This document shows, piece by piece, positions 39,117-48,059 of a stretch of DNA of 53,665 nucleotides. A program made the translations under genes and the position numbers. This DNA is from Defluviitaleaceae bacterium. Lineage in GTDB: Bacteria > Bacillota > Clostridia > Lachnospirales > WRAX01. Positions within the stretch are counted from its first letter, which is position 1; each line of letters begins with the position of its first letter. Location: contig WRBJ01000009.1 of assembly GCA_009784615.1 (NCBI GenBank), positions 1 through 53,665 of the forward strand, written 5' to 3'. Under the pieces are notes generated by a model, which did not search any database, was not told where the DNA came from, and saw nothing but the letters and a program-made list of their open reading frames with translations.

Positions 39117-40961
39117 ATGAAACGGATATTTAAATTTTTGGTTTTAATTAGCCTTATCGTCGTGGCTTTTGGTACGGCTGTACTTGCGGATAGTTCTGTG
39201 GGTGTTGCAGGCTATGTTTTGCATACTGATATACGTGTAACCATTGATGGTGTGCCTATTATGGGATACAATATTGATGGAAATACATATGTTGTAGCAG
39301 AAGATTTGGTGTATTATGGTATTGATGTGGCTTGGGATGGTGCAACTGGTGTTTTGACGATTAATACTTCAAACGGTGTATTTGCTGGTAATGTGCCTAT
39401 TGTGCCGCAAAATATACAGCCGTCCGGCACGGTTGCTTTTTCCTATTATCATACAAATATATTGACCTATATAAATGGCAGATTGGTGCAGAGTTTTAAT
39501 ATTGACGGTCGGACTGTTATTAGTATTGATGAGCTTGTGTTGCGTTTGGGTAGCGACCTTGTATGGCATCCTGACCAAAGCCTGCTTGCGGCGGTGATTT
39601 GGGGCGATACTGCACGGGATGAAATTTTTAGTACCGAATTATTTAATTTAGTAAATATTTTTCGTGCCGAAAATGGGCTTGCTACGCTTATTTGGCACGA
39701 TGGGTTGACTAATGTTGCTGTCTTGCACCTTAACGATATTGAGCAAAATAATTTGACTATTGGCAATACAGGCAGTGGCGGAGAAAATATGGCACAGCGC
39801 ATTACCCGTCTTGGGTATAATGTGGCATTGCCTAACGGTTTTACCGCAACGGCAAACCAAGCAACACCACAGGCTATGTTTGACTGGATAATATCTAATA
39901 ACAATAGACGCAATATATTGCTTAATGAACAAGCTGATTTTATTGGTTTTGCAAGGGCTGGGCATACCCTTTCATCTGGTGCTGCGACATATAGAATTAA
40001 TTTGATGGTTGGGGCAGAGCCTATAAGCAACGACCAACACACCTTTGAACAAGCGATTTTTGCTATGCTTAACATCGTAAGGGTACAAAATGGTTTACAG
40101 CCGTTAAGATGGGATGCAGAATTGGCGCAAAATATACGAACCAGAGCAGAAAATGGCAATGTACTTGGTACGAGTGCGAATTTGCGTATCGAGCAAACCC
40201 GTGGCATAAGATTTAATGACACCACACCCGAATTTATATGGGAGCGTATAATAGAGAACGACCGTTTGTTAGGTTTTGCGCTAAACCCCGACGCTGTTGC
40301 AGTTGGTATAGGTTATGCCGAGGTTTGGCGGCTATTTAATACAGAAGAATATACGGCGGCATTGGGTATTTACTTTATTAACAATGCAGGTCAAGTGTCT
40401 GATAATATTAATCCATTTTTGGTGGCTAATATGATAGAGGTGGGACAATTGCCGCAGTCTTCTATTACAATTAACATAGCACGGCAGGCGACATCGCAAG
40501 AGCGCAATGCGTGGATTGCGGAATATTGGTCGTTGGGCGGCGCCAATGCTTTTGAGCGAGAGGTGGCAAGGCTTGTTAGCGAATATAGGGTGTCATTGGG
40601 CTTAAGCCCTGTTGTGTTTGACGAAACCCTTGCTATGTCGGCGCGGTATTATACCCAGATGTTGATAACATTGGGTTACCACACATCCACCAGTCCTGGT
40701 ACGGCACACGCACAAGGTCCGTATGGTACTTCTGTTGCAACGGCAAGAAGTTTTGGCGCAAATATAACTTGGGGCGGTAATGCTTTTACGCCAGGACCGC
40801 AAACGCCGCAGGCTGTTGTGCAGGGCTGGATAAATTCGCCTGGGCATAATAGATATTTAATTTCGCCCGAGCATAGATACATAGGTTCTGGTATATCGCT
40901 TAGTAGTGAAGGGCGACCTTGGCATTATCTGTTTTTGTCGGCGAATCCATCTAGGTCATAG
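39117..40961 (+). CDS. Secreted paralogue with three CAP-like domains
   Basis: The 614-aa exported protein starts KRIFKFLVLISLIVVAFGTA. It has the same stalk repeats as its neighbour (IDGVPIMGYNIDGNTYVVAE; LVQSFNIDGRTVISIDELVL). Three CAP-like units follow: about 175-295 (ELFNLVNIFRAENGLATLIW), about 305-430 (QAIFAMLNIVRVQNGLQPLR) and about 470-610 (EREVARLVSEYRVSLGLSPV; WINSPGHNRYLISPEHRYIG). Only the last keeps a near-complete SPGH..L signature. It starts 16 bp after the first gene with AAGGAGAGG. The extra unit relative to the neighbour suggests duplication inside the gene. Confidence 0.85.
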   Translation: MKRIFKFLVLISLIVVAFGTAVLADSSVGVAGYVLHTDIRVTIDGVPIMGYNIDGNTYVVAEDLVYYGIDVAWDGATGVLTINTSNGVFAGNVPIVPQNIQPSGTVAFSYYHTNILTYINGRLVQSFNIDGRTVISIDELVLRLGSDLVWHPDQSLLAAVIWGDTARDEIFSTELFNLVNIFRAENGLATLIWHDGLTNVAVLHLNDIEQNNLTIGNTGSGGENMAQRITRLGYNVALPNGFTATANQATPQAMFDWIISNNNRRNILLNEQADFIGFARAGHTLSSGAATYRINLMVGAEPISNDQHTFEQAIFAMLNIVRVQNGLQPLRWDAELAQNIRTRAENGNVLGTSANLRIEQTRGIRFNDTTPEFIWERIIENDRLLGFALNPDAVAVGIGYAEVWRLFNTEEYTAALGIYFINNAGQVSDNINPFLVANMIEVGQLPQSSITINIARQATSQERNAWIAEYWSLGGANAFEREVARLVSEYRVSLGLSPVVFDETLAMSARYYTQMLITLGYHTSTSPGTAHAQGPYGTSVATARSFGANITWGGNAFTPGPQTPQAVVQGWINSPGHNRYLISPEHRYIGSGISLSSEGRPWHYLFLSANPSRS

Positions 40962-41151
40962 GATTAATCTGTGAAGGTTGTAAATAACGCCACTCGGATA
41001 CTTGCATAACTTAAATTACAAAGTTGTGATGAAATGCGCTACTGGCTGGGCAGGTTGTGAGTCTGTCTGTTTAACTAAGATTAAGGGCGCACTTATGTAC
41101 CATAATGAATGTGGTACGTGCGGAAAATTTATATTATCGGAGGTTAAGAAA

Positions 41152-41646
41152 TTGATAGAACTTAAACCAATATCTATACTAAGCGACAATGTTAAAGAGT
41201 GTATCGAACTTGAAGTAGCACCAGAACAAACAAGTTTTGTGTCACATAACGCCACAAGTTTAGGACAGGCATACACCACAAACAGTCCAAGGGGACTTGG
41301 TAGCCGTGCCGTTGCTTATGCTATTTATGCAGATGATAAGATGGTTGGCTTTGTGATGTATGCTTACTTTATGCCTGAATATGATGATGATTGCAACATA
41401 GGTAAGCCTCACTATCATTTTTGGCGTTTTATGGTGGACAAAAATCACCAAGGCAAGGGATATGGAAGGGCGGCTCTTACAAAAATTATTGAAGAAGTGA
41501 AAACAAAACCCTGTGGAGAAGCAGAGATTTTCTACACGTCTTACGAGCCTGACAACCCTTTACAAAAGCTTTACCACAGCCTTGGTTTTGAAGAAACGGG
41601 GCAAGTGTCTCCTCATAGCGAGAATATCGCAATAATGAAGATTTAA
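41152..41646 (+). CDS. GNAT acetyltransferase, spermine/spermidine type
   Basis: The 164-aa protein begins IELKPISILSDNVKECIELE and contains VAPEQTSFVSHNATSLGQAY, the N-terminal hallmark of BltD/PaiA-like polyamine acetyltransferases. The acetyl-CoA loop is FMVDKNHQGKGYGRAALTKI (Q/R-x-x-G-x-G/A) and the end is NPLQKLYHSLGFEETGQV. The TTG start at 41152 is chosen because TCGGAGG lies upstream; the longer open frame has no family similarity. It may acetylate polyamines, but substrate is not provable here. Confidence 0.85.
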   Translation: MIELKPISILSDNVKECIELEVAPEQTSFVSHNATSLGQAYTTNSPRGLGSRAVAYAIYADDKMVGFVMYAYFMPEYDDDCNIGKPHYHFWRFMVDKNHQGKGYGRAALTKIIEEVKTKPCGEAEIFYTSYEPDNPLQKLYHSLGFEETGQVSPHSENIAIMKI

Positions 41647-41762
41647 ATTTGTTGACTAACTTTGCAGTATAAGCATTATCTACATTATTTACGCCCTTCA
41701 CAGGGTACATATTGGTTGGACAAATTGCAACATAATGATAAAATTATATAAGGAGAATTATA

Positions 41763-43199
41763 ATGGCAAAAGGTGATAAAAATGTAGAGGCGATTACTGC
41801 TAGGGACGTGGATTTTGCCCAGTGGTATACGGATGTAGTTAAAAAAGCGGGGTTGGTGGAATATAGCAGCGTTAAGGGCTGTGTTATTTTGTTACCATTT
41901 GGATATGCTTTGTGGGAGCAGATTAAAGATGAGCTTGATGCACGTTTTAAGGCTACAGGACACGAGAATGTTTATTTTCCTATGTTTATACCCGAAAGTT
42001 TGTTACAGCGTGAAAAAGACCATATTGAAGGTTTTGCGCCAGAGGTTGCTTGGGTAACACACGGTGGTGACGAGGAGCTTGAGGAGCGTTTGTGTATTCG
42101 CCCGACAAGCGAGGTTTTGTTTTGCGAATATTTTGCCAATGCTATACAGTCGCATAGGGATTTGCCTAAAAAATATAACCAGTGGTGCAGTGTGGTGCGT
42201 TGGGAGAAGTCTACCCGTCCGTTTTTACGTACCCGTGAGTTTTTATGGCAAGAAGGGCATACGGCACACGCTACGCAGGATGAAGCTGACGCACAAACAT
42301 TGATGATGTTGCATCTTTATGCCGATTTTGCGGAGGATTATTTGGCGGTGCCGGTACTTCGCGGTCGTAAAACGGATAAAGAGAAATTTGCAGGAGCAAA
42401 GGAAACGCTTACTATTGAGAGTATGATGCACGACGGTAAGGCTTTGCAAATGGGTACAAGCCATAATTTTGGTGATGGCTTTGCAAAGGCTTTTGATATT
42501 ACCTATACAGATAAAGATAATAAATTGCAACACGTATGGCAAACGTCCTGGGGGCTTACGGCTAGGCTGATAGGCGGCATTATAATGGCGCACGGTGATG
42601 ATAATGGGCTTGTGTTGCCGCCTAAGATTGCACCTATACAGGTGGCGATAATACCAATTGCTTCACATAAAGAAGGTGTAAAAGAAAAGGCATACGAGAT
42701 TGAAAATTTGCTATCCAAAAATTTTAGGGTAAAATTGGATGTTTCTGACCGCACACCAGGTTGGAAGTTTGCCGAGTATGAGATGAAAGGCGTGCCTGTG
42801 CGTATTGAAATTGGTCCGAAAGATATAGAACAAGGTCAGGCTGTGCTTGTGCGCCGTGATAACCGTGAAAAAGTTACAATAAGGCTTGAAAATATTGAAC
42901 AAGCAGTACACAATGCATTGCAAGAATTGCATATATCGCTTTTTGAAACCGCACGCCAAAACCGCAGAAACCGCACAAAAGAAGTGTTTAGGGTTGATGA
43001 ATTGCGTGAAACATTGGATGAGAGTGCTGGCTTTGCAAAAGCTATGTGGTGTGGCGATAGGGCTTGTGAAGATAGGGTGAAAGAGGAAGCGACAGCCACA
43101 AGCCGACTTATGCCTTTTAAACAAATGCCTATTGGTGATACTTGCTTTGTTTGCGGCAAACCAGCGGATAAATTGGTTGTTTGGGGCAGAGCTTATTAA
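41763..43199 (+). CDS. proS: Prolyl-tRNA synthetase, class 3 (archaeal/eukaryotic-like)
   Basis: This class II synthetase has 478 aa, without the bacterial editing insertion. Class II motifs are seen in [20 protein letters not shown], motif 2 [20 protein letters not shown] (about 140-160) and motif 3 ([20 protein letters not shown]). The C-terminal domain ends with a CxxC (CFVCGK, about 460-470) and AY, typical of this type. The ribosome site AAGGAG precedes the ATG. A possible promoter TTGGAC-17-TAAAAT overlaps the gap upstream. hgcA follows 20 bp later and is probably on the same mRNA. Confidence 0.95.
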   Translation: MAKGDKNVEAITARDVDFAQWYTDVVKKAGLVEYSSVKGCVILLPFGYALWEQIKDELDARFKATGHENVYFPMFIPESLLQREKDHIEGFAPEVAWVTHGGDEELEERLCIRPTSEVLFCEYFANAIQSHRDLPKKYNQWCSVVRWEKSTRPFLRTREFLWQEGHTAHATQDEADAQTLMMLHLYADFAEDYLAVPVLRGRKTDKEKFAGAKETLTIESMMHDGKALQMGTSHNFGDGFAKAFDITYTDKDNKLQHVWQTSWGLTARLIGGIIMAHGDDNGLVLPPKIAPIQVAIIPIASHKEGVKEKAYEIENLLSKNFRVKLDVSDRTPGWKFAEYEMKGVPVRIEIGPKDIEQGQAVLVRRDNREKVTIRLENIEQAVHNALQELHISLFETARQNRRNRTKEVFRVDELRETLDESAGFAKAMWCGDRACEDRVKEEATATSRLMPFKQMPIGDTCFVCGKPADKLVVWGRAY

Positions 43200-43219
43200 A
43201 ACCAAAGGAGCTGTTTATT

Positions 43220-44263
43220 ATGAGCGAAAGTTACTGTAAAGACAGTTGTTGCGAAACGGTTGTAGAAGCGGTGAATGAGCAGAATGTACCCAGCGTATCT
43301 ACTAATCTTGAATTAAGAGATGTGATGGGTGCAATTAAGGTTCGTTGCGGCATAGGACGTATGAATTATAAGGTGGAGCCAGGGCTTTATGCGGTGGGAA
43401 AGCCCAATTGTGATTCGCTTGTTTTGGTTAGCGGAAATTATAAGTTGACTTTTGACATATTGCGCAAAAACCTTGTAGGGATGAACTGCTGGTTGTTGAT
43501 ATTAGATACGCAAGGTGTTAATGTTTGGTGTGCGGCGGGTAAAAAGCTATTTAGCACAGATGAATTAGTAAATCGTATAGAGATTACGCAGCTTTCAAAG
43601 ATTGTGAGCCATAGAAAGTTAATTTTGCCACAGCTTGGTGCACCTGCAATAGATGCTTTTCAAGTTTCAAGACGTACGGGTTTTTCTGTTACTTTTGGAC
43701 CTGTGCGTGCTAATGACATACAGCTGTTTGTAGCTAATGGATTTGAAGTCACGAAGGAAATGCGACTGGTTAAATTTAATTTTGTTGATAGGCTTGTGCT
43801 AACCCCTGTTGAATTGGTTAATGCTGTTAAAAAATCTTTACCTATTATGGGTGTGTTACTGGCAACAAATCAGTTTGCAAAAAGACCGTTTACAAAGCGT
43901 GATGTCGCCGCTTATGCAAGGGTTGTGCTTACTGGTTCTGTTTTAACGCCGTTATTATTGCCTTATATACCCGGCAAGGCTTTTGCTTGGAAGGGGTGGC
44001 TTTTGGGTGCAGGTTGGACGGCTTTTTCGTTGTGCAAAAATAAAGGATTTACAAAAGGCAGCAAAGTAATGTCGGCGGGGCAAATGTTGTTGCTTCCTGC
44101 GGTGTCGTCTTATTTGGCAATGAATTTTACGGGTTCGTCTACTTATACATCTGCTTCTGGTGTAGAGAAGGAGATGAGAATTGCTTTGCCGCTTATAATT
44201 GGTGCTGGTTCGGTAGGTGCGGCTTTAATGCTTGGCTCGCATCTTTTTGGAAAGGGGAAGTAA
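43220..44263 (+). CDS. hgcA: Mercury-methylation corrinoid protein HgcA
   Basis: HgcA transfers a methyl group from its corrinoid to Hg(II). The 347-aa protein has an N-terminal corrinoid-binding domain and a C-terminal membrane domain. The diagnostic cap-helix motif N-[VI]-W-C-A-[AG]-G-K is present as NVWCAAGK (101-108), with C104 as the predicted lower axial cobalt ligand. That cysteine is the feature separating HgcA from the CFeSP subunit of the Wood-Ljungdahl pathway. Other family landmarks are GIGRMNYKVEPGLYAVGKP (about 45-62), four to five hydrophobic segments after about residue 205, and FTGSSTYTSASGVEKEMRIA between the last two. ATG 43220 follows AAAGGAG. An unusual CKDSCC cluster (C6, C10, C11) opens the protein. 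hgcB follows 3 bp later. Confidence 0.92.
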   Translation: MSESYCKDSCCETVVEAVNEQNVPSVSTNLELRDVMGAIKVRCGIGRMNYKVEPGLYAVGKPNCDSLVLVSGNYKLTFDILRKNLVGMNCWLLILDTQGVNVWCAAGKKLFSTDELVNRIEITQLSKIVSHRKLILPQLGAPAIDAFQVSRRTGFSVTFGPVRANDIQLFVANGFEVTKEMRLVKFNFVDRLVLTPVELVNAVKKSLPIMGVLLATNQFAKRPFTKRDVAAYARVVLTGSVLTPLLLPYIPGKAFAWKGWLLGAGWTAFSLCKNKGFTKGSKVMSAGQMLLLPAVSSYLAMNFTGSSTYTSASGVEKEMRIALPLIIGAGSVGAALMLGSHLFGKGK

Positions 44264-44266
44264 TAT

Positions 44267-44551
44267 ATGATAGCGAGCGCAAGACATAGGCATTTGAAAA
44301 ATGTAACTACGCTTTCACTTGATATTGATAAATGTGTTGGATGTGGTGCTTGTCAAGTGGTTTGCCCGCACGGGGTTTTTGAAATGGGTGAAGGAAAAAT
44401 AGTGCTTGCAGATAAAGATGCTTGCATAGAGTGCGGAGCTTGTGCATTGAATTGCCCAGCTAAAGCGTTGGCGGTTAAACCTGGTGTCGGATGTGCTTCT
44501 GCAATTATAAAGGGCTGGATTACCAAAAGCGAACCTAGCTGTGATTGCTAA
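44267..44551 (+). CDS. hgcB: Mercury-methylation ferredoxin HgcB
   Basis: HgcB is thought to reduce the HgcA corrinoid and to bind Hg(II). The 94-aa protein has two 4Fe-4S motifs: CVGCGACQVVCPHGVF (C23, C26, C29, C33) and CIECGACALNCPAKA (C53, C56, C59, C63). The extra cysteine conserved in HgcB is C76 (GVGCASA), and the C-terminal cysteine pair is C92/C94 (SCDC end). Length and layout fit the family. GAAAGGGGAAG precedes the ATG. Adjacency to hgcA on the same strand completes the two-gene methylation module. Confidence 0.92.
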   Translation: MIASARHRHLKNVTTLSLDIDKCVGCGACQVVCPHGVFEMGEGKIVLADKDACIECGACALNCPAKALAVKPGVGCASAIIKGWITKSEPSCDC

Positions 44552-44572
44552 TGAGTAGGAGTTTAGGAGTAT

Positions 44573-45165
44573 ATGATTATTAGACAAGAAAAACCAACGG
44601 ATTATAGGGTTGTTGAGGAATTAACACGGGCGGCTTTTAATAATACTGATAGGCTTGAAAGGTCGCAGATTGGTTGCCCAACAGAGCATTATATGGTGCA
44701 TATGCTACGGCAAAAAGATGGCATTATGGAGCTTAGTTTTGTTGCGGAGTGTGATGGTAAAATTGTTGGTCATATCATCTACAGCAATGCGCATATTTTG
44801 CGGGTGGATGGTGAAAAGATTTTTGTGTTAGATTTTGGACCTTTCAGCGTGCTGCCTGATATGCAAAAATGGGCATTGGCGGGGCTTTAATACGACATTC
44901 TATAGCAGAAGCAAGAAGGCTTGGGTATGGTGCGATTTTATTTTTTGGACATCCTAGTTATTATCCACAATTTGGCTTTAAACAAGCTGTAGAATTTGGG
45001 ATTACGGATTGTAATGGTAATAATTATCCATCCTTTATGGCGATGGAGCTTGTTAATGGCTATCTTAAAAATGCACAGGGCGGCAGGTTTGTTGAAGCAG
45101 ATATTTATAACGACGACCTTAACCGTATACAGGCAAAAGAATTTGATAAAGGATTTGTTGGATGA
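44573..45165 (+). pseudogene. GNAT acetyltransferase with a one-base frameshift
   Basis: The first part (44573-44890) has IIRQEKPTDYRVVEELTRAA and VLDFGPFSVLPDMQK. The frame is then lost in the run CAAAAATGGG near 44869. The second frame continues MGIGGALIRHSIAEARRLGY (the acetyl-CoA loop), then HPSYYPQFGFKQAVEFGI to 45165. One extra A restores a full 197-aa YhbS-like acetyltransferase. A homopolymer indel could be real, or a sequencing error. It overlaps the next GNAT gene by 4 bp. Confidence 0.75.
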
Positions 45166-45677
45166 TTGTTAGACAAGAAAAGCCGTCGGATTATGATGAG
45201 GTTTATGAGTTGGTGAAGGCGTCTTTTGCGGCGGCTGGGCATTGTGATGGTGATGAGCAGGATTATTTAAATGATTTGCGCAAGCGTGATGTGTTTATCC
45301 CCGAACTGTCGTTGGTTGCTGTAGATGATGAACGCATTGTTGGGCAAATTGTTTTGTCAAAGACTGTGATAACTGCGCATAATGGTGATTTTACAGAGTT
45401 GTTGCTTAGCCCGCTTTGTGTGCACCCTAATTATTTTCGACGGGGTGTTGCTAGGGCTTTGGTTGATAGGGCTTTGCATATTGCGGCAGAAAAGTGGTAT
45501 AAAGCGGTGTTTTTATGTGGCGAACCCAAGATTTATACAAAACTAGGCTTTGAGCCGTCTTATTTGTATCAGATTTATCATATAAAAGACACTGAAAAAA
45601 CAGCGCAGCGGAGTATGGTTAAAGAGCTTTATAATGGTGCATTAAAAGAAATTAGCGGAACAATTGACACAATATAA
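45162..45677 (+). CDS. GNAT acetyltransferase, YhbS-like
   Basis: The 171-aa protein starts IVRQEKPSDYDEVYELVKAS, nearly the same opening as the preceding broken GNAT, so the pair arose by tandem duplication. The acetyl-CoA site is LCVHPNYFRRGVARALVDRA (about 90-110), followed by CGEPKIYTKLGFEPS. ATG 45162 overlaps the upstream gene (ATGA). Substrate unknown. Confidence 0.85.
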   Translation: MIVRQEKPSDYDEVYELVKASFAAAGHCDGDEQDYLNDLRKRDVFIPELSLVAVDDERIVGQIVLSKTVITAHNGDFTELLLSPLCVHPNYFRRGVARALVDRALHIAAEKWYKAVFLCGEPKIYTKLGFEPSYLYQIYHIKDTEKTAQRSMVKELYNGALKEISGTIDTI

Positions 45678-45678
45678 T

Positions 45679-45707
45679 AAACGGACACCCTAATAAGATG
45701 TCCGTTT
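45679..45707 (+). terminator. Terminator of the proS-hgcAB-GNAT unit
   Basis: AAACGGACA, loop CCCTAATAAGA, TGTCCGTTT followed by TCTG: a 9-bp stem immediately after the last GNAT stop. Confidence 0.75.
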
Positions 45708-45724
45708 TCTGAAAAAATAAAAAA

Positions 45725-45796
45725 AGCACGAGACCGGATTTGAACCGGCGACCCTCGCCTTGGCAAGGCGATGCTCTACCACTGAGCCACTCGTGC
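45725..45796 (-). tRNA. tRNA-Gly (GCC)
   Basis: On the minus strand: acceptor GCACGAG/CTCGTGC, D-arm GGCTCAGTGGTAGAGC, anticodon stem TCGCC/GGCGA with loop TTGCCAA (anticodon GCC), T-arm GCCGGTTCAAATCCGGT, discriminator T. 72 nt; CCA is not encoded. Confidence 0.95.
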
Positions 45797-45852
45797 AAGT
45801 GGGATTTGCTATCCCACTTTTACTATTATACACATATTTTTTTGCTTGTCAA
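45797..45852 (-). promoter_or_regulatory. Promoter and leader hairpin of tRNA-Gly
   Basis: On the minus strand, TTGACA (45852-45847), 16 bp, TATAAT (45830-45825). The roughly 20-nt leader is a perfect hairpin AAGTGGGAT-AGCAA-ATCCCACTT (45819-45797) abutting the mature tRNA 5' end, presumably removed by RNase P. Confidence 0.75.
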
Positions 45853-45876
45853 TACTTTTTTTAAAATTTTTTAAAA

Positions 45877-46794
45877 TTATTTTTCGTCCTTAGAATTTAC
45901 AAGGATTTCGTACAATAATCCCATACGAACATACATACCATTAAGAGATTGCTCGAAGTACAAAGCTCTTGGGTCATCATCTACATCGGTGCAAATTTCG
46001 TTGTTACGTGGTAGTGGGTGAAGGATGATTGTGCCGTCGCCAAAATGTTCCATACCTTTTTTGTCAATAACAATTTCTTCAGCAGCTATGCCTTTTTCCA
46101 AAAAGCGTTCTGTTTGTGTACGGGTTTGGTAGATAACGTCAAGGTCTGTTGGTAGTTCGCTTAGTTTGTTCACTGTTTTGTAGGTAACGCCATTTTCTGC
46201 CATATAATCCACATATTCCTGCGGCAAGGCAAGGGCAGGGATGCTTAAACCATACACGGTAACACCCTTATATAGGCTTAACAGCTTTATAAGCGAATGT
46301 ATTGTACGCCCATACAGCAAGTCGCCCAAAATAGCAACACTGATGTCATCTAGCTTACCTTTGTTTTTATAGATTGTGTAAGAATCTAACAACGCCTGCG
46401 TTGGGTGCTCGCCACTACCTGCGCCAGCGTTTATAATAGGCACATTAGACACCTTTGCCGCACGTACAGCAGAATCCGTTTCGCCGTGGCGCATTATAAC
46501 AGCGTCGGCATAAAAATGCATTACACGTATAGTGTCCTCTAAACTTTCACCTTTTATGGCTGATGACATTTCCTTTGCATTTTCGGTAGAAATATTTTTG
46601 CCGCCAAGACGTAAAATAGCCGCTTCAAACGATAGTCTTGTACGTGTTGATGGCTCATAAAAAATCGTAGCCACCACCTTATCTGTTAAAGCTCCGCTGT
46701 AGGCTCTTTCATTAAGCCTGATGTGGTCGGTTAGTGTAAACAGCTTGTCAATTTCTGCTCGATTAAATTGTTCGCAACTTAAAACGTGTCGCAT
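45877..46794 (-). CDS. pyrB: Aspartate carbamoyltransferase catalytic subunit
   Basis: The enzyme forms N-carbamoyl-aspartate in pyrimidine synthesis. The roughly 305-aa product has the carbamoyl phosphate loop FYEPSTRTRLSFEAA (about 46-60), the second-subunit loop SSAIKGESLEDTIRV (about 75-90), HPTQALLDSYTI (about 130) and HPLPRNNEI (about 262). No pyrI or other pyr genes adjoin. ATG 46794 is preferred (AGAGG 9 bp upstream); ATGs at 46800 and 46803 are close alternatives. Confidence 0.96.
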   Translation of the reverse strand: MRHVLSCEQFNRAEIDKLFTLTDHIRLNERAYSGALTDKVVATIFYEPSTRTRLSFEAAILRLGGKNISTENAKEMSSAIKGESLEDTIRVMHFYADAVIMRHGETDSAVRAAKVSNVPIINAGAGSGEHPTQALLDSYTIYKNKGKLDDISVAILGDLLYGRTIHSLIKLLSLYKGVTVYGLSIPALALPQEYVDYMAENGVTYKTVNKLSELPTDLDVIYQTRTQTERFLEKGIAAEEIVIDKKGMEHFGDGTIILHPLPRNNEICTDVDDDPRALYFEQSLNGMYVRMGLLYEILVNSKDEK

Positions 46795-46844
46795 TTTCAT
46801 CATCCTCTTTGCAATATTTTTGCACCATATGCACAAATTATCTA

Positions 46845-46873
46845 ATTATACACGAAACGACAATATTTGTCAA
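46845..46873 (-). promoter_or_regulatory. Promoter of pyrB
   Basis: On the minus strand, TTGACA (46873-46868), 17 bp, TATAAT (46850-46845). The short leader leaves no room for a PyrR attenuator. Confidence 0.85.
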
Positions 46874-48000
46874 GCATTTTTTGAACTACCGTGGCGTTTA
46901 TTTTTATCAGCATACATCAATGTGTCAACGTAGCTTACAAATTCTACTGGTGTGCGTTTGTCGTTGCTACGGTATACATCGCCACCTATGCTCATTGCCA
47001 AAGTATATTTGCGGATTTTTTTGCTGTTAAAGTCGTTAATGGCTTTTCGGATGTTTTCAACTATAAATTCCGATTTCATAGCGCAGGCAATAATAGCAAA
47101 TTCGTCGCCCCCATAGCGTGCGACAAAATCACTACGCCGAACACTGTTGCGCAATATTTCACCCACATCACGCAAGGCGTTATCGCCTTCGGTATGACCA
47201 AATTGGTCGTTTATGCGCTTAAAACCATCCATATCAATCAATATAATTGTATAATCTTTGCGATTGCGGCTTCTTGTAATAGAATCAAGATATTCTTCAA
47301 AACCTCGTCTATTGTATACGTTTGTTAAATAGTCTGTTAAAGCATTGCGTCGTATAATGAACAAATAGAAAAATAATATAGAAATAAAAATACTTGGTAA
47401 AATTAACATAGAGCCGTCTAAAAGCAAATCCATCAAAGACCCTGCAACAACGGGCAAAACAGCTATAAACGCAAGCGCAGCCGTATTAGAGGTAATGTTT
47501 TTGCGGTTAAACACTATATTTGACAATATGATTAGTATCAAAACAACAGGCATAATGAAGGTTAGTAAATACATACTACCTCTTGTATAAATATTGCCAT
47601 CTATAATTCTGAATTGAATTTGCGTGAAAAAATTTTGTACCAAAACAGCAAATTGTAGTATATTAATAATCAACACAGCAATACACATTCTTTTATAACG
47701 CCTAGTAACACCGTTAAGAGTATATTCAAAAAGTAACAAAATAAGGCTAAAATATACCGCTATTAGCTGGAAAAATAAAGAAATTGACACAAGATTCGCA
47801 ATGCGAAAAACAATATTGCCTTGCGAGCCGTTGGCGGCAAAAAATACAATTTCTGACACAATGGCAGCCATAACTGAAAATATGAGCAAAACAAATATAC
47901 GCTTTTGCAACAAATCTGTTGGTCGGCGTTTAAAATAATCCAGTAAAATTATTAAAAGACCCACAAAAGGAACAAGCAACGCATTGTATACCGAAGGCAC
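46870..48000 (-). CDS. Membrane diguanylate cyclase (GGDEF)
   Basis: The enzyme makes c-di-GMP from two GTP. The roughly 376-aa protein has seven or so N-terminal TM helices (about 1-210) resembling a 7TM input domain, then a GGDEF domain (about 215-370). Its signature RYGGDEF is intact, preceded by LTDYLTNVYNRRGFEEYLD and ILIDMDGFKRINDQFGH. No EAL domain is attached. The GTG at 48000 (after GGATTGGGGG) is chosen because a consensus promoter (48031-48059) lies inside the longer open frame. Confidence 0.9.
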   Translation of the reverse strand: MPSVYNALLVPFVGLLIILLDYFKRRPTDLLQKRIFVLLIFSVMAAIVSEIVFFAANGSQGNIVFRIANLVSISLFFQLIAVYFSLILLLFEYTLNGVTRRYKRMCIAVLIINILQFAVLVQNFFTQIQFRIIDGNIYTRGSMYLLTFIMPVVLILIILSNIVFNRKNITSNTAALAFIAVLPVVAGSLMDLLLDGSMLILPSIFISILFFYLFIIRRNALTDYLTNVYNRRGFEEYLDSITRSRNRKDYTIILIDMDGFKRINDQFGHTEGDNALRDVGEILRNSVRRSDFVARYGGDEFAIIACAMKSEFIVENIRKAINDFNSKKIRKYTLAMSIGGDVYRSNDKRTPVEFVSYVDTLMYADKNKRHGSSKNA

Positions 48001-48030
48001 AAGACTAACCCCCAATCCTAATCCAAATGA

Positions 48031-48059
48031 ATTATAACACAAATCGACATAAACGTCAA
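48031..48059 (-). promoter_or_regulatory. Promoter of GGDEF gene
   Basis: On the minus strand, TTGACG (48059-48054), 17 bp, TATAAT (48036-48031), with an extended TGT before the -10. Confidence 0.8.

Noticed and set aside
41002-41151. N-terminal extension of the spermidine-type GNAT (extra Cys-containing 50 residues)
   Set aside because: The extension has no family similarity, and a good ribosome site lies directly before TTG 41152.
43220-44263. HgcA read as the acetyl-CoA synthase corrinoid (gamma) subunit
   Set aside because: It has the Cys-containing NVWCAAGK motif and a C-terminal membrane domain, lacks the CFeSP 4Fe-4S part, and is followed by hgcB rather than Wood-Ljungdahl genes.
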